NCBI GenBank assembly: GCA_014871385.1
Contig: CM026432.1
Location: forward strand, 2,072,150 to 2,136,149
From: Ceratodon purpureus
Taxonomy: Eukaryota > Streptophyta > Bryopsida > Pseudoditrichales > Ditrichaceae
DNA length: 64,000 nt
Reading direction: 5' to 3'
Under the pieces are notes generated by a model. That model ran no database searches. It worked only from the letters and a program-made list of their open reading frames with translations, and had not been told where the DNA came from. Numbering within the stretch: the first letter of the stretch is position 1; the number at the start of each line of letters is the position of its first letter. Position numbers and translations under genes: made by a program. Positions 20,064 to 32,732 of this stretch are shown one piece after another.

Positions 20064-20695
20064 AGTACTATCCTCCCTCAGTCATTTCTCCTCCAGTGTC
20101 GAGGTCATGGAAGTGACTAGTCGGATTCAGGTACAGTATCGAGTCGATCTGATTATTGGGCTACAGGTGGAAGTTAAGAAGAGCACACAATATGGTATGA
20201 GATTAGATTTGGGCTCAACTATACAGTCTGTGAGTGGCCAAGTTGGAGTGCATCAGTGTGGAGTTGGGATTCTAGTTCACATCGAGGAGCAGGCATTTTT
20301 GTGTAGCGAAGTTAGGATTGTTCGTGAGTCCGATCGATCCGAAGGTGGTGCTGCTTGGTTTGAAGGTGAACCGAGGCTGTGTTGGTTGTAACGAGTGAAG
20401 TTTCAGAGGGTTTGCGAGGTTGCGCAGTTGAAGGAATTAGTTGGGCGTGGTCTGATTGAACTTCGGCGTTGGAGTGTGCGGTTGCTTGTGGGATCATGTG
20501 TTTGCAAGATCAGGTGGAGCTATGTGGACCAGTGGGTATAGGCTGCAGTGATATTGGTTGGGGAAGGTTAACCCGAGTGTAGTACTGGAGAGACATGGTG
20601 TTGCGTGTTTGAAAGGTGAAGGTGAAGGTTAAGCACCCTAGCGAAGTTTCATAATTGGACTCGGTTGGTTGGGATTAGAGGGTGCAGTTTCAATC
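20064..20695. other. Probable promoter and 5' leader of the 20696 gene
   Basis: No separate gene. The G/T-rich plus strand resembles a transcribed leader. I see no clear TATA box. Confidence 0.3.
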
Positions 20696-23033
20696 ATGTT
20701 TCGCATGAAGTTTCAGCCGACGGCTGACTACTCATCTTCAGGCGACGAGGAAGATGAGAGGACTGTTAGAGTGGATTCGTTAGTTGGTTGTAGTCCAGAA
20801 CCTACCCCAAAGGCGGTAATCTTCGAAGGTAGAGTGGGGAAGTTCGGGAAGATTCGACCCCTTCCGGCTTCAGATAAAAAACCTCCTCACTTCGCAGATG
20901 GCCTTTCTTCTCTTAGGAGCATGATCTTGAGCCCCACCGCGCAAGTAGTTCCCATATCCAGCCCGAAGCCTAAACTAGCTGTAGTTGATCTTGTAAACTT
21001 GGAAGAACCAGCCCAAGACTCTACAGATTCATTACCTCGTGAAGCCACTGTTGTCTTGAATGCTAAATCGTTGCCCGTAAACGATTGCACGACAGATAAA
21101 ACTACGGTTGTGGCATGCCTACATTATCAGGATTCAGCTGAGGGCCAGGATTCCAAGGTAGTATTAATGGAGGCCGTGGTGGAGCCTCCTTGTGCACTTC
21201 TGGAATCAAGGACTGACTCCAGCAGGAGTGAGTCTTCTGAGTGCAGCACTTCAACTTGTAGGAGTGAAGAAGAAGACGAGGCCATGAGAGAGGTGATGAA
21301 CAAGCTCATGGAGGAACGGAAAAATATCCTACTGAAGAGTGACCATGTAAGTGTCGTTTTCTAATGTTCTTCCCAGGATGCTCGTTGTCCATAACGTTGT
21401 CCACGTTGTGTTCTGCTGAACACGTCGAAGTCTTCTGTCTGAATTATTTTATATTTCTTGACTCTTGACGTCGATGGACTCTGGTACTTAAATGCGAGAA
21501 TGTGAGCTGTACTGACTACCTCTTGCCATGTTTTTCTACACGTCTATTTGAAGCAACTTTCAACTTTCTTTCTCATGGTGTACTCAATGTTATTGATATG
21601 AGTTGAAATCTAACAATGCCTAAACTATTTGCACCTGGCCAATAGGCCGTTGACCTCCTGTAAGCACATTGGCATTCGTGTGGAAGTGCTGAATCACCTG
21701 CTTAGCAGATACAAGTGCATTCTTTTGAATTGTGTATTTTGATGTTGCGTGAGCAGAAGTTTTCTAAGCCATCGGAGGAGCCACTGCTTGCCGCCCATGA
21801 CCAAGAAGAGCTGGAACTCATGGCGAAGGAGGAAGCTAGAGTTGAAGCCAAGAGGCTTGCTGAAGAAGAAAGGCTGGAACGTGAAAGACAATTGCGTGAG
21901 GTGAGGTTTCTTCCCCTTTGGTGATCATTTGAATTTGAGTCAACTTTGAACCTCGCTAGCTACTGAAGTTTAGCTTATGTCTATCACAGATGGGTCTCTC
22001 ACACTTGTGTTATGTACTCGCAGATCCGTGCTTTAGCACATTGTGATACAGTAAGTGCACGATCTCTAGGAAGGAGTCCGACTTTCAAGAAGAGCAAATG
22101 TAAGATTCATTTTCAAGGCTATTCAAACTTTTTCGAGTGAGCTCGATGCATTTGCAAATATCGAAATGTAGTTTTGAAAAGGGCTCCAAGCCTAACGTAC
22201 TAGTCCAAGCTGATCTATTGAATTAAATGATTTTTGAAAATTCTAACGAATTCCTTTTGTGCTTTTCTTCTTGTTCAGTGAAGGGGATATTGAGCAAGAC
22301 CGGTGTAACTGGCGTTTACAGCTTCTTGAAAAGGCCTTTCAGGATCTTCCGATCTCACAAGAAGCACACTGAGTATCCAAATGCTCGAGAGGCTAAGGTG
22401 ATCGCTCCGAAGCCGAGTTTGTTCGGTGGATGCCGCACTGTTCCAAGTTCTGGAACTACAGATGCCCAACTAGCTATGATGAGAAACGCACCACGACCGG
22501 GGTTAACAAGACTGCCACATATCAAATTTGCGATGGTAGAATCCACGGTAAGGCTCATGTCCCATTACTGAAATTCTGAGCTATTTTTCTCCTGCTCTTC
22601 AAAAATCCTCATTTCGGTTCCCGAGACGAGACAAAGTGCTGCCACTTCTGTATCATTGTCAGTACTCATTGAGATTGATCATCTTCTGCAGCAACGAGAT
22701 GTACCGGCGTGGACCAGGGAAGAGTACTTGAGGAAAAACGGCAGAATTCCACATCATTCAACGAGCAAGGTAATAGGTTCTTTCTTACAAGCTGCTGTGG
22801 GGTTTCTATTAGTGCAGGATTTGTACTAACAGTGTTGGTTATCTTAAATCCACGGTCAAGAAACTGGGTCCCAGAGCCTGATATGATTGGTTTGCCTTGG
22901 TGACTGACGTTTAATTTTATGTGGAATTCTGCAGAACGATGATGAGGAATTTGGAGGGATCGAGGGCAATAATTTGATGAACCAGTACTTTGATGATGGT
23001 ATTTTGACCGATTACGATTCAGACAGCGATTGA
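20696..23033 (+). CDS. Six-exon gene, unknown 438-residue protein
   Basis: Exons by splice consensus: 20696-21346, 21757-21900, 22024-22099, 22279-22547, 22692-22769, 22935-23033. Every junction is GT-AG and the total of 1317 bases gives an unbroken 438-residue frame, which supports the model. The protein is Ser/Glu-rich and probably disordered at the N-terminus. A charged helix (EEEDEAMREVMNKLMEERKN, then KEEARVEAKRLAEEERLERE) runs across exons 1-2 and is a likely coiled coil. A basic middle region follows (GVYSFLKRPFRIFRSHKKH). The C-terminal segment with WTREEYLRKNGRIPHH ends in a very acidic tail DYDSDSD. The last blocks look the most constrained. I do not recognise the family; nuclear or cytoskeletal scaffolding would fit the composition but is a guess. 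Confidence 0.75.
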
Positions 23034-26000
23034 TATGTTCAACTTTCGAGCAATATAAATTTCCTTGTCAAATATCATCACTTTGACAATGATCTCACGA
23101 GCGAAGTCCAGCAGGCGAGGAGTGCTAAGGAGCCACCAACAGCCAAATTTTGACGAATCAATATCGTGACTTAACGTTCGATATTACCAGCATTTAATCC
23201 TCAATGCTCAAGATCAACATGTCAGGGATGAATGATCCCCCATTCTTTTATCGATCTGCAGCCATAATCTTTTTAGTGCATATGTATGTCTCTCGAAAAG
23301 GAAGATTTAACTTGCAGCTTTGTAAATCGCAAAGTGAGAACTACCACGGGCTTCACTGGACCTGGTGTAGATTGTTGGTTATTTACATCATTGTAATTTA
23401 CTCAATTTTAGGTCCGGCTCACCTGGTTCATTACACCAACGGACAATGTAACAACAGCAGACCATGTTCTAAGTGTAAATAAAAAGTTGTCTGCAGCAAA
23501 TATTGCACGACCTTCTCCAATTCTTCTTGCTATATTTAAAGTTGTGGGACCATGCCCACAACGATGTCTTGTAGTTTTCCAGTTCCATGGTGCAATCACT
23601 AACCATGTCCCAGCTTCTTGCGCTCTGTAAGTTACAGAACTTCTCCAATTCCTATCCAGAGTTAGATTCTCCCATGCTCTCATCTGTAAGGTCCGTGCAT
23701 AGAGTCCAGGGTGAGAAAATTAACACATGTGAAAAACGTTTTATGAACGTGTGTCTAGATGACACTCTTGACATTATGCTGTTACCCCCGACACTGCAGC
23801 ACCTCGTAAGTATGTTGTCAACAGTTAAAGACACCTAGATACCATAGATCGAGAGTGATCGACATGGTTGTTTCTACAGGGAAGTATGATGAATCACAGG
23901 AAATTGCTTTCAAAAGGATTTCGAACTATTCTCAGCACTCAGTCTGCCTAATTACCGGCAAGTTAAGAACACTTGTTTGGGCCGCGAGCTATGCTAAGAT
24001 TCAAAATGGCCGAGTCTTAAAATGAGAAAATGCTTGATAGAATAGTCCGGACGAAATATCCGCAAGTTAAGCTATTTGTGGTTAAGAGCTGACTTCCAGG
24101 GCCGTCCCTACATGAAACCTATATGAGTACGTACTACGGATGGGGTCCATTGTACCCGTGGGCTCTCTCCTGGTTTTGAGGGCCGAGGTTTTCTATTTAG
24201 TCAGATTGTCTGTCAAATTTCTTGATGTTGGTGTCTTTTGACATAGTATACGCTGACATTTGGGATCTGTCAAGTCAGCCGAGTGTAACGTCGTGGCAAT
24301 TGTGTGAGCCAAAATTATACCTAGGATAACAAATATCCGGACTGGGAGACGAAAGCTGATGATGATATGAAGGATTAGTCTATTGGCATGGGTTACTGGC
24401 TCTATAAGCTGCAGCCTGTTCCTGATAGAAGAATTAAGGAATGAATTCTTTCTGGAAAGAGAAGAATGATTCTGTTTATTCATCAGAACTACGAAGACGT
24501 AACAATATCGGGTTTTCTGTGGAAGTGCATTGCTGTGAAAGGTAAGTGAGCCGTTGCCCAGTGGGCAGGGTGCTTCTTTCCATTGTCGTGTCTGTGAATT
24601 ATACAATGGACTTCTGTGCTGATTACAGACATGATTTGGAAGGAGACCAAATAGTCACTTTATTCACTCCACTTTGTCAAAAGGGACCAGAGCGCTTCAC
24701 ATGCTTCAGCAAGAAACTGGCCAGTTGTATGCCACTCATGAGCTCAGTCATTAGCTGGGATTTCTAATCGACGAAGATTAACTGGATTCTCCTCTCACAA
24801 ATTGAGGGTATTCATAATTCACATGGCCATAATGTAAAATTTGACATGATATCTAGAGTTATTTGCTTGTCAAAGTGGAAGGGGGACTCAAGATTTTTGT
24901 ACGAAAACATGTGTTCGAATCATAAACATAAATAAGGTGAAAGAATGGTGAGATCATGGGCTCGAGTCTTTGGGTGAGGAAAGGTTGAGTTGAGAATGAG
25001 TTCTTTTTACAACTCAAACGTCTCTTGAATTCTTTGAATGAATACTCAATCCCATAAGAGAGTAACGAACAAATTGAAGTAAGCAAGGGCTTTAGAAAGA
25101 AGCTCTTGACTTACCATGGCTCTTCTTTGTCTTACCAGTACAGTGACAGTAGATTGACTTCCCCTGTTCATCTGCCAATCAACAAAGTCAGCACTCTTAT
25201 AATACAGAATGCTACATCGTTATAAACCGCCAGTCGAATATAAATATTACATATGTAATTAGCCTTCAACCCCGTAATCAATCAACAACCCCGTGATCAC
25301 AGGATCCACAACACAAATGGTCCATGAAGGGATGCCGATTGGCAAACAACCGGAGTAGTAGTATATTAACCAATTACCAAGGAAACAAACTCTCATTCTA
25401 AGCTTGATCTTGGAGACAAGTATTCAATGATTTCAATCAACGATATCAACTGATCGAGCACGTCCTGCCAGAGAGGGCAACATCATCGGTCATTCATGAA
25501 TCGGTTAGTAGAGATTCTGAACTCTGTTTAGGTTTGGCTTTGTACAGTACTGCCCAGGTCCGGTCTCTCATCGAATTAGCAATGAATTTACCGATTTTTT
25601 TTCACCGGGAATTAGCAATAAACTTGTGCCAGTTTAGGAGAGAGGAAAAACAATAGCAAGCTGAGCCAGACCTGAGAAACTGGAGAGGGCCCACTGGCCA
25701 GTACAATCTGAGCGCATCCGTGGTACGCACTTATTGAGGTTGAATATGGGGACGGTGCGAGCCAGAGATAGCTTCTCTTGTCGACATTGTCAGTTGATGT
25801 ACTGTACAGTTGCTGCTCATTCGCATATTCGTGCAGCATGTTCTGTCTCACTTTTCTCCGAAGACCTGGCCTTTTTTCAAGCTTGGTGCTAACAGTAGTT
25901 AACCCTTAAACGTCAACCCCCGCCCCAGGGGCTAGGTTTCTACAGAATCTTCTCTGTAGCTTTCCTGTACGCAATTTTTCACTTATTTTTTCATGTCATT

Positions 26001-26500
26001 CTAATCACCTTCTTATTATGTATTCATAAAGTTAAATTTTTGATTAAAATATTCACACCACCAAATTAGCCTGCCCTCTAAGTGTAAAGGGGTTGAGTCT
26101 GATTTCTGCATTTTAGCATATCAGCAGTGAGGATTTCAGCCCTCAAACCCACCGACTCTGTCTGCCCCGGCCCCTTGATGTAAAGCGGCCCTTATAGCTA
26201 GACGGCTTCTTAGCATCATCAAAGTCAGTGGACGTACCAACCTGATGCATATCTCATGTTACGCCAACTACATAATGTGAGGGGCGAGTCAATTTTCCTG
26301 CTGAAGCACATTGTTTGGCAAATCTCAAGCTGTGCATGCAGAGGAGTTTCATTCTGTACTCGCTTCAGTTCTACTCAGAGTTAATTCACAAGTCTGCTGA
26401 GCACTTGATTTGAGGTGCATTTATTCCAGCCATGACTCGGGCATTTAACATGTACATGGTGAATCTGCAAGTTTGTTGCTTTCTTGTATCCACGCTCTCA
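23034..26500. other. 3.5-kb intergenic region, no supported gene
   Basis: Several short open frames occur (for example 24193-24606 minus and 23204-23482 plus), but none shows a domain, splice structure or sustained coding character. Near 25908-26093 there is a loose TTAACCC...GGGGTTGAG pairing that I do not accept as a transposon. Otherwise nothing is seen. Confidence 0.35.
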
Positions 26501-26873
26501 TAGCATGTTACAGAAAAGCCACGGCTCTCACAGGTACAAAAGATGAGAAATAGGCAATTTATAACTTAGTTTAAAACTTCAAACTAGGAGCCTTGCATAA
26601 AAGGCACACAAAATGACGACTAAATATAGAACAGTAAACTGAAGCCCACGAATCATCTTAATTTTAACGTGCAGATCAGCTCGTCGACTAAACTGCACTA
26701 ACTCCGGACATGTTAAGTGCGAGTGCACCGTCCCTCCTTTCGTACTGAATTCCGAACCTTATCAGCTATTGCGTGCAGTCAAGATCAATCTGTCTAAACA
26801 CTGCTCAGCTAGCATGCGCTCGTGTATGTTAAACTGATGGAATTCTGCCATGTCGAGCTTCCATCCAACGCTG
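26501..26873 (-). other. Probable 3' UTR of apyrase A
   Basis: Non-coding stretch directly downstream of the apyrase A stop. No distinct element was recognised. Confidence 0.35.
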
Positions 26874-28352
26874 TCACTGCTTATTCAGAGACACGAGCTC
26901 GATTGCAGCGCCCAAAGGCCACGAAGTCTCCACATGCGAACCGCTGTACTCCACCTTCCTCACAAGATTGAACGTCGTGCTTGGATCCACTTGGAACCCC
27001 GTAGTGAGCAACGTATACTCATACGTCAAATCCATGCACAGGAACTCCCTTGTATCCTGCTCCACGTGCGGATACTCTGTTGCAAGCTCCCCGACACTTA
27101 GACTGCAGATCTTCTTTGCAGCGTCCTCGTAGTCGGATGGCTTCACCTCTGCCTCCAGAGCTTCAGCATCCTTGATGATACCCGCATCCAAAGCACGGTC
27201 GAAGAAGTACGAGGCCACAACCAACGACTTGATCCCGTCACCGCCACCGCCGCTCCACACCCCTCCAAATGTGCACTGGATGCTCTCACATGCCGCATCA
27301 GCGTTCAAAGCCTCCACCACAAGGTCGTTGCACTTCCCATAATCTCCACCATCCGGGCTCGCCGTCGCATTGAACGACTGTCCACCATATATGTACGAGC
27401 CTTCGTAGCCTTTACCGAGGCAAGGGCAGGTTTCGGATTCACCTACCCGCTTCAGAACTTCTGCCCTTGCAGCCAGCAAGCCATAGTTCAAGTAGCTGTG
27501 CACGTACAGGTTATAGGATACTCCCATGAGGTTCATCTTTCGTATGTAAGCTTGCTCACCGTCCTTCGGTTCGGGGGCTTTTGAAGAATCTTCATCCGAG
27601 AGTGCATACGCCATTTGCACGGATCCCCCACCCAGATCCACGGTGCCCACTGTTTGGTCGTACACCTTTCCTAGGTGGTTTAGCAGATAGTTTACCGTCA
27701 CCCACTGGTATGATCCCTCTTGTGTGCCGTCTATGATGCTCACCCACTCCGACTTGAACTTGAACGCGCTGTTCTGCAGCAATATGTCCACTTCGTTCAG
27801 CAGATTGTGGGACTGATTTCCCGGAAGCAGTCTCAGTCCCGCGGTCGCACCGAGGAGCACTGGCGTCGTGCTCTGCTGGTCTGCAGGGACGGCTTCCAGA
27901 GCGACTTTTAGCAAAGATTGCAAGGACTCCGCTCCGGCCTTCGGATTGAGCGCATACGAACTCAATCCCGGTTTCTTCCTGACAAGCACTTCCAGCTCCC
28001 CGCTATCGAGCTTCACAAGCTGCAGATCCTTGTCGAATGCATACACGTGCACTCTGCTGCCGGTGCTTCCGGCATCGAAAATCACTGCGTAACGCTTCTG
28101 GTCCGAAACTCTGGCATTATCGTTGAGAAGCTCCGAATTGGTGTCAATCGATGCATCGATATGCAGATCAGTGGTTTGGGGCATCAAGACCAAAATCACC
28201 GATATGAGTGCAAGGGACACACATACGGCAAAAACCACTCCCCTGTACCGGTGACATTTCTCGGAAAACGGCTGCTTTCGGTGTCTCGGCCAATTGCTCT
28301 GCCCGAGAAGTTCTTCAGTTACAGCGCCAGTTCCCGCTTCGTCGGCATACAT
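26874..28352 (-). CDS. Apyrase A (GDA1/CD39 nucleoside phosphatase)
   Basis: 492 residues. The ATG at 28352 is the first after a good splice acceptor (CTACTTGCAG before 28406), so the coding part is one exon behind a 5' UTR intron. One membrane segment lies near residues 43-60 (FAVCVSLALISVILVLM), giving a type II or signal-anchor topology. Apyrase conserved regions appear in order: VIFDAGSTGSRVHVYAFD (ACR1), LLGATAGLRLLPG (ACR2), IIDGTQEGSYQWVTVNYLL (ACR3, with the catalytic Glu), TVDLGGGSVQMAYAL (ACR4) and the C-terminal WPLGAAIELVS (ACR5-like). Enzymes of this family hydrolyse NTPs and NDPs to NMPs in the Golgi lumen or outside the cell; plant members limit extracellular ATP signals. It is a close paralogue of the gene at 36740 in opposite orientation. 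All motifs look intact. Confidence 0.93.
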   Translation of the reverse strand: MYADEAGTGAVTEELLGQSNWPRHRKQPFSEKCHRYRGVVFAVCVSLALISVILVLMPQTTDLHIDASIDTNSELLNDNARVSDQKRYAVIFDAGSTGSRVHVYAFDKDLQLVKLDSGELEVLVRKKPGLSSYALNPKAGAESLQSLLKVALEAVPADQQSTTPVLLGATAGLRLLPGNQSHNLLNEVDILLQNSAFKFKSEWVSIIDGTQEGSYQWVTVNYLLNHLGKVYDQTVGTVDLGGGSVQMAYALSDEDSSKAPEPKDGEQAYIRKMNLMGVSYNLYVHSYLNYGLLAARAEVLKRVGESETCPCLGKGYEGSYIYGGQSFNATASPDGGDYGKCNDLVVEALNADAACESIQCTFGGVWSGGGGDGIKSLVVASYFFDRALDAGIIKDAEALEAEVKPSDYEDAAKKICSLSVGELATEYPHVEQDTREFLCMDLTYEYTLLTTGFQVDPSTTFNLVRKVEYSGSHVETSWPLGAAIELVSLNKQ

Positions 28353-31033
28353 CTTGAGAGTCTTAATAATCTCCGGCCACGGGCTCGTATTCAAGAGAAG
28401 ATATACCTGCAAGTAGTCGAAGTGCACACAATCATCAAACATATACAAACCACCAGGTCCATAGCTGAAGTTCTCAAACTTGACGTTTGCTCATATGTGA
28501 TGTACGTTTGCTCATATGTGAAGCTAGTTAGAAGCCTTAAAAGTAATTGCACAACAGTTCTCCGCGAATATACCCACATGGTGAATTGTCTTCAAAAGCG
28601 AAGTTATACAGAATCGAAAACATACATCCGACCTATTCGTGGAGAAAAAAACAGCTAATTGACAAGCAATGTATGCAATATCCAGCTAGCAACTCAATTT
28701 TCCGGAGCATGTATGGCGTCTGTATTGTGTATGCTGCAAAAAGCTGCACTTCAGTAGGGCGGCCGGATCATGTTCTCACGTTTATATAACGTTGGAGAGT
28801 ATCTCAAAAGCACATGGGGAATATGCAAATGGGACGAAGGATCGGAGCACTCCGTCTCGCACCTCCTGGAAACTCTGGCTTCGTCCGAAAGTCTCACTGT
28901 GGTAAGAACGTCTTGGCAAGGTGGCCAAGCTAATAATTGGTGTGCACTCAGATATCATGTTCCAGTTTCAGGCCCAACTTATAATCTGCACGTTTGTACG
29001 GCCTTGAAAGATTCCTGCAACAGTGGATTGGTATTTGATTTGTGGAGAGAAAGTAAAAAGACATTGCTACCAGGTAGCATGAATTCAGTGGCGGAACGTT
29101 TCCCTTGTGAGAGCCGGACATGTCTGTACCTGAACATTTACAATAGGTACGGATCTCCAAATGATGTGTTTCAGACTTACATGGAGTACCTGGGGCCACA
29201 AAATTGATTCCCATTGTAACTCACAAGCTGATCCTGAAGGATGGTTGAGAAGCTCTGTTGTCTGAGTAAATCTGGTCTGTCACAAAGCATATATTGCTAA
29301 TTTGCTTATGTTCAAGAAATATAGTACTAGAATACTAGATAGGCAAGGATTCTGTGACTAGAACACTTCTTGGTATAACCAGAAACAATTTTTTTTTAAA
29401 ATACTTTGAATTCTGGACCTCAACATGTTGTTGCTCATGGTGTTTTAGGGTTAGTATTAGAAATCAGTAGAGAAGTTGTAGAATTCACGGAACTACGTGT
29501 ACTGAATCAGTTCAGTGCTACATAAGCCGCTGACATCGGGTCGGCATATCCTATGCCACTAGCTATGTCATATCAAAGTGATAGAAAAGGGTATTTTGCC
29601 TCAGTAGCTAACTTAAAGTAAATCTTGGTAGTTCATCAGCATCATTTTTCTAAACTTCTTGCCAACTCAAATTCACTAGAAGGTCCCTCCTATGGAATAC
29701 GATATTGTCAATCATAATAGTTTATTTGACGTCAGTGCCAACATGGTAATTGAAACTCCAACACATCCACTAGATTTACTATCACATCGATCTTCTTGTA
29801 TTAAATAATTTTGTCACTAGCTGTTACGATCACAGTGACACCATGACATGATCCTCTGAGCTCCATCAGTCACTGCCTGTATGCTACTCGACCATGTCCT
29901 ATTCCTGCGAAAAGGCACCGTGCTCAGTCCCTGCAAAAAGGATCGTTGACAGATTTGGCTGGTCTCTTATTGTGGATTGGTCTTACACATCTTTTAAAGA
30001 GGCAACCACCATGACACTCATGTCGTTAAGCGAGGAGTTCAGATCTCTGGTGGTCAGAGGCAGCATGTTGTTATTGCCCGAGCTGTGTTGAAGGATCTGC
30101 AGTTCTGCTTCTGGACGAGGCAACCGATGATCTAGATGCCGAGTCGGAGAGGACGCATTGGACCGGCTGATGCAGGGTCAGATTGTGGCACATCGGCGTT
30201 TCAATGATTCGAAACGCATACACTATGTCTGTCATACAAAACAGGACAAACCTCGAGGAAGGCATTCGCTATGACCTCGTCTGTCGAGCAGATGGAGTTT
30301 ACGCGAAACCCGTTAGCTTGCAACTGAAAGAAAACCTCCATTGCAACTCCTTCGAATCGTTCTCGGATTCAGGTGGAGACCTCCTCTGCATTCAATTAAC
30401 CTTTGTACCTTGTAACATGAAAATGTCCTACCCCCCTGCAAAAAGACTCAACGACAGATTTTAATGAGTTTCTTGTTGGAGCTGTGGGCTCTGAGTTCCT
30501 GCTCACCTCACACGAGATAACCTTTGCTATATATATGACAGATCTCGTTGAGAAGTGTAGCGAACACAACACGTTGTCTATGGACACATAAAAATGTTGT
30601 TATTTTTCTAGGAGTTTCGTAGCTTTGAGACTCAAGAACAATAGATTGTAAAACAGGAAAGATGGATCACGGTACGCCCTGGAAAATACTTCAGGTACAG
30701 CACTCAGAAGCAAAGCAAAGCAGAAAAAAGGACTGTCTAAATTATGGCACACAAAAAACACCAAGAAGGGCATCTGCAACCCCAAAGGCTCGTTCAAGTG
30801 TCAGTTTTAAATAAGTAACTGTTCCAGTTTAGAATCGTCCTTTGCTCTCACAAACTGATGCACATCTGGCCACGTAATATACTCCTAAAAGATCATCAAG
30901 GCCTCACCATTCCTCTTGTCGCACTCTGCTTGGAAAGAATTATCTGGTACTTCTAGATAACACTCCGCACATATCTCAAATCTGAAGTGCGGTTTCGGAA
31001 CGCCAAAACTCCCCTCTACCTTGATTATATGGT
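28353..31033. other. Intergenic, includes the apyrase A 5' region
   Basis: The first part (28406 to perhaps 29.2 kb) should hold the 5' UTR intron, first exon and promoter of apyrase A. A plus-strand frame at 28770-29207 (145 codons) has ordinary-looking composition but no motif, and it would run into that promoter. The rest, to the 3' end of the EF-hand gene, shows nothing. Confidence 0.35.
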
Positions 31034-32692
31034 TCACCGAGAGGCAGATTCTATGTCCACCATTATAGGGTTCAGTCGCAATATCTCCGCAAAATCTGTA
31101 AAAAGAGTCTTGGCTAGAACTTCGAACTCAGATTTCTCGACTTCCCCACTCTTATCTGTGTCGACCTCCTTGAAAACCTGGTCAAAAAGCTCCTCCGTCT
31201 CGGGATCACCAATGGGAGGAAGGCCCCAGTCTGAACTTTGACGTTCAAATAATGGTCTGATTTCAGCCTTGCTCAAGCGTTCATCCTTGTTCAAGTCTAG
31301 TTCATTGAACATATTGTCTGTCATTTCCTTGAATGCCTTCTCATCAGCTAGCGCCTGCAGAACAAAAACAGAGTGGAGTAAGGTGACAGTATTCCCGAGG
31401 AGGAAATTAAGTGCTGGACTTCTAGAATGCCTGTACTCTGCTGTGTATGAACCAAATGGAAAATAGAACACTAGTAGTGGTCCTGAATTTACCTTGCGCA
31501 AATGAGAGCCATTAAGCAATTTCACATCTCGTTTGATTGTGATAGGTTTCTTCGCAAGTGATTCTGCCATTTCCTGGAGGACATCTTGTAAAAGAGCAGC
31601 AAACTGAGCTTGTCCAAGCTCCTCAGTGCCCTGACCATACTTAGTGATCAACTTGGTAACCAAAGCATCTGCTTCAGGAGTTGCTGCACATGCCACAGAT
31701 TCAAGGGTACAATTAATCCTCACATCGAGATGCGAAAGAAAGCTGAAAACAGACATCTTGCTGGAACTTCAACCGACTCAATACTGAGGCATTTTGTCGA
31801 CTGCCAGCTATGGAAGAAACAGCATCCAAATATGCACATCTGCATAAGCCAATTTGGTAAGTTATAGCCTTTGGATACAAAATTGAGATCAAAGAGAGCC
31901 AACACACCCGCAGCAGGAGGGACGCCCTGCTCAACACCCAACTGCAAAATTGCAGGTCGAAGCTCTTTGCTGCTCAACTTGCCACTCTCATCAGTGTCCA
32001 ACTCCTCGAACAGGCTCTCAGCAAGCATAGCAAAGTCATCCTCATCTTCTAGCAATGTCTTGATTGTTGCACCGTCTAGTACTGAGACCACCACTGGCTC
32101 ATCTGCATATATGCACATAAGTACAAAGGAAAACATTAGGTTCAAGGTCGTGCAACATGTCAATGTAGCATTGACTAAAATGTTTGCAATAATGCTCTGA
32201 CAATAAGATCTAGCATATGCTCTATCTTTTGGTGTCCACTACAAAATAATTCTCCTCCATTATGCGTAGATAGAACCTCTGGAGGTCAACTGGTCGTCAA
32301 TTATATCTGTACATAACAAATTCACGAAGTTTCCGAGCTGCATATATTGGCAGACGACATGCTGTCTGCTCTAACTACGAAATCGTACCTTCAAGAGCAT
32401 CAGCAATTGCTGATAGATAATTTCGAAGAGTAGTAGTAAACGCCTCTTCAGTAACCTTTGCGGAGTCTTCCGTTGGAAATGTCAGTACAGCATTGTCAAG
32501 AATTTGTGCTGAAAGTCTGACCCCCAAAAGTAGAGCTGCTGCTTCCGCTTCCGCAGCTCGTCGCACCTCAGATGGCGTCAAATAGCCTTTCGATCCTTCA
32601 TCATGTTTCGTGAAGCTTTCTGTTGCTTTAAGCTCGGGCAATGCAGATCTGATCTGAGACCCGTCAAGCACCTGCAGCCCTCCCTCTGACAT
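31034..32692 (-). CDS. EF-hand calcium-binding protein, four exons
   Basis: Exons on the minus strand: 32692-32389, 32102-31908, 31683-31493, 31354-31034; all GT-AG, total 1011 bases, 336 residues. Three good EF-hand loops are visible: DTDESGKLSSKE (137-148), DLNKDERLSKAE (250-261) and DTDKSGEVEKSE (295-306). A degenerate one lies at 31-42 (DEGSKGYLTPSE, lacking acidic residues at positions 3 and 5). The repeated preface VxVLDGxxI before the loops recalls a plant family of cytosolic EF-hand proteins of ~350-375 residues, to which I assign it with moderate confidence. Likely role: calcium sensor or buffer. The first coding exon follows an acceptor at 32733, so a 5' UTR intron reaching a donor at 34116 is proposed. 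The gene reads away from apyrase B. Confidence 0.88.
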
Positions 32693-32732
32693 CTTGCTCT
32701 CTGTAAAATCTTTTGATATCTCTGATGGCTCT

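Noticed and set aside
25908..26095. Small piggyBac-like element (TTAACCC ... GGGGTTGAG)
   Set aside because: The right side lacks TTAA and the ends pair poorly.
27918..28658. 246-codon plus-strand ORF
   Set aside because: Antisense shadow of apyrase A.
28770..29207. 145-codon plus-strand ORF
   Set aside because: No recognisable motif, no splice context, and it lies in the presumed apyrase A promoter/leader; could be chance.
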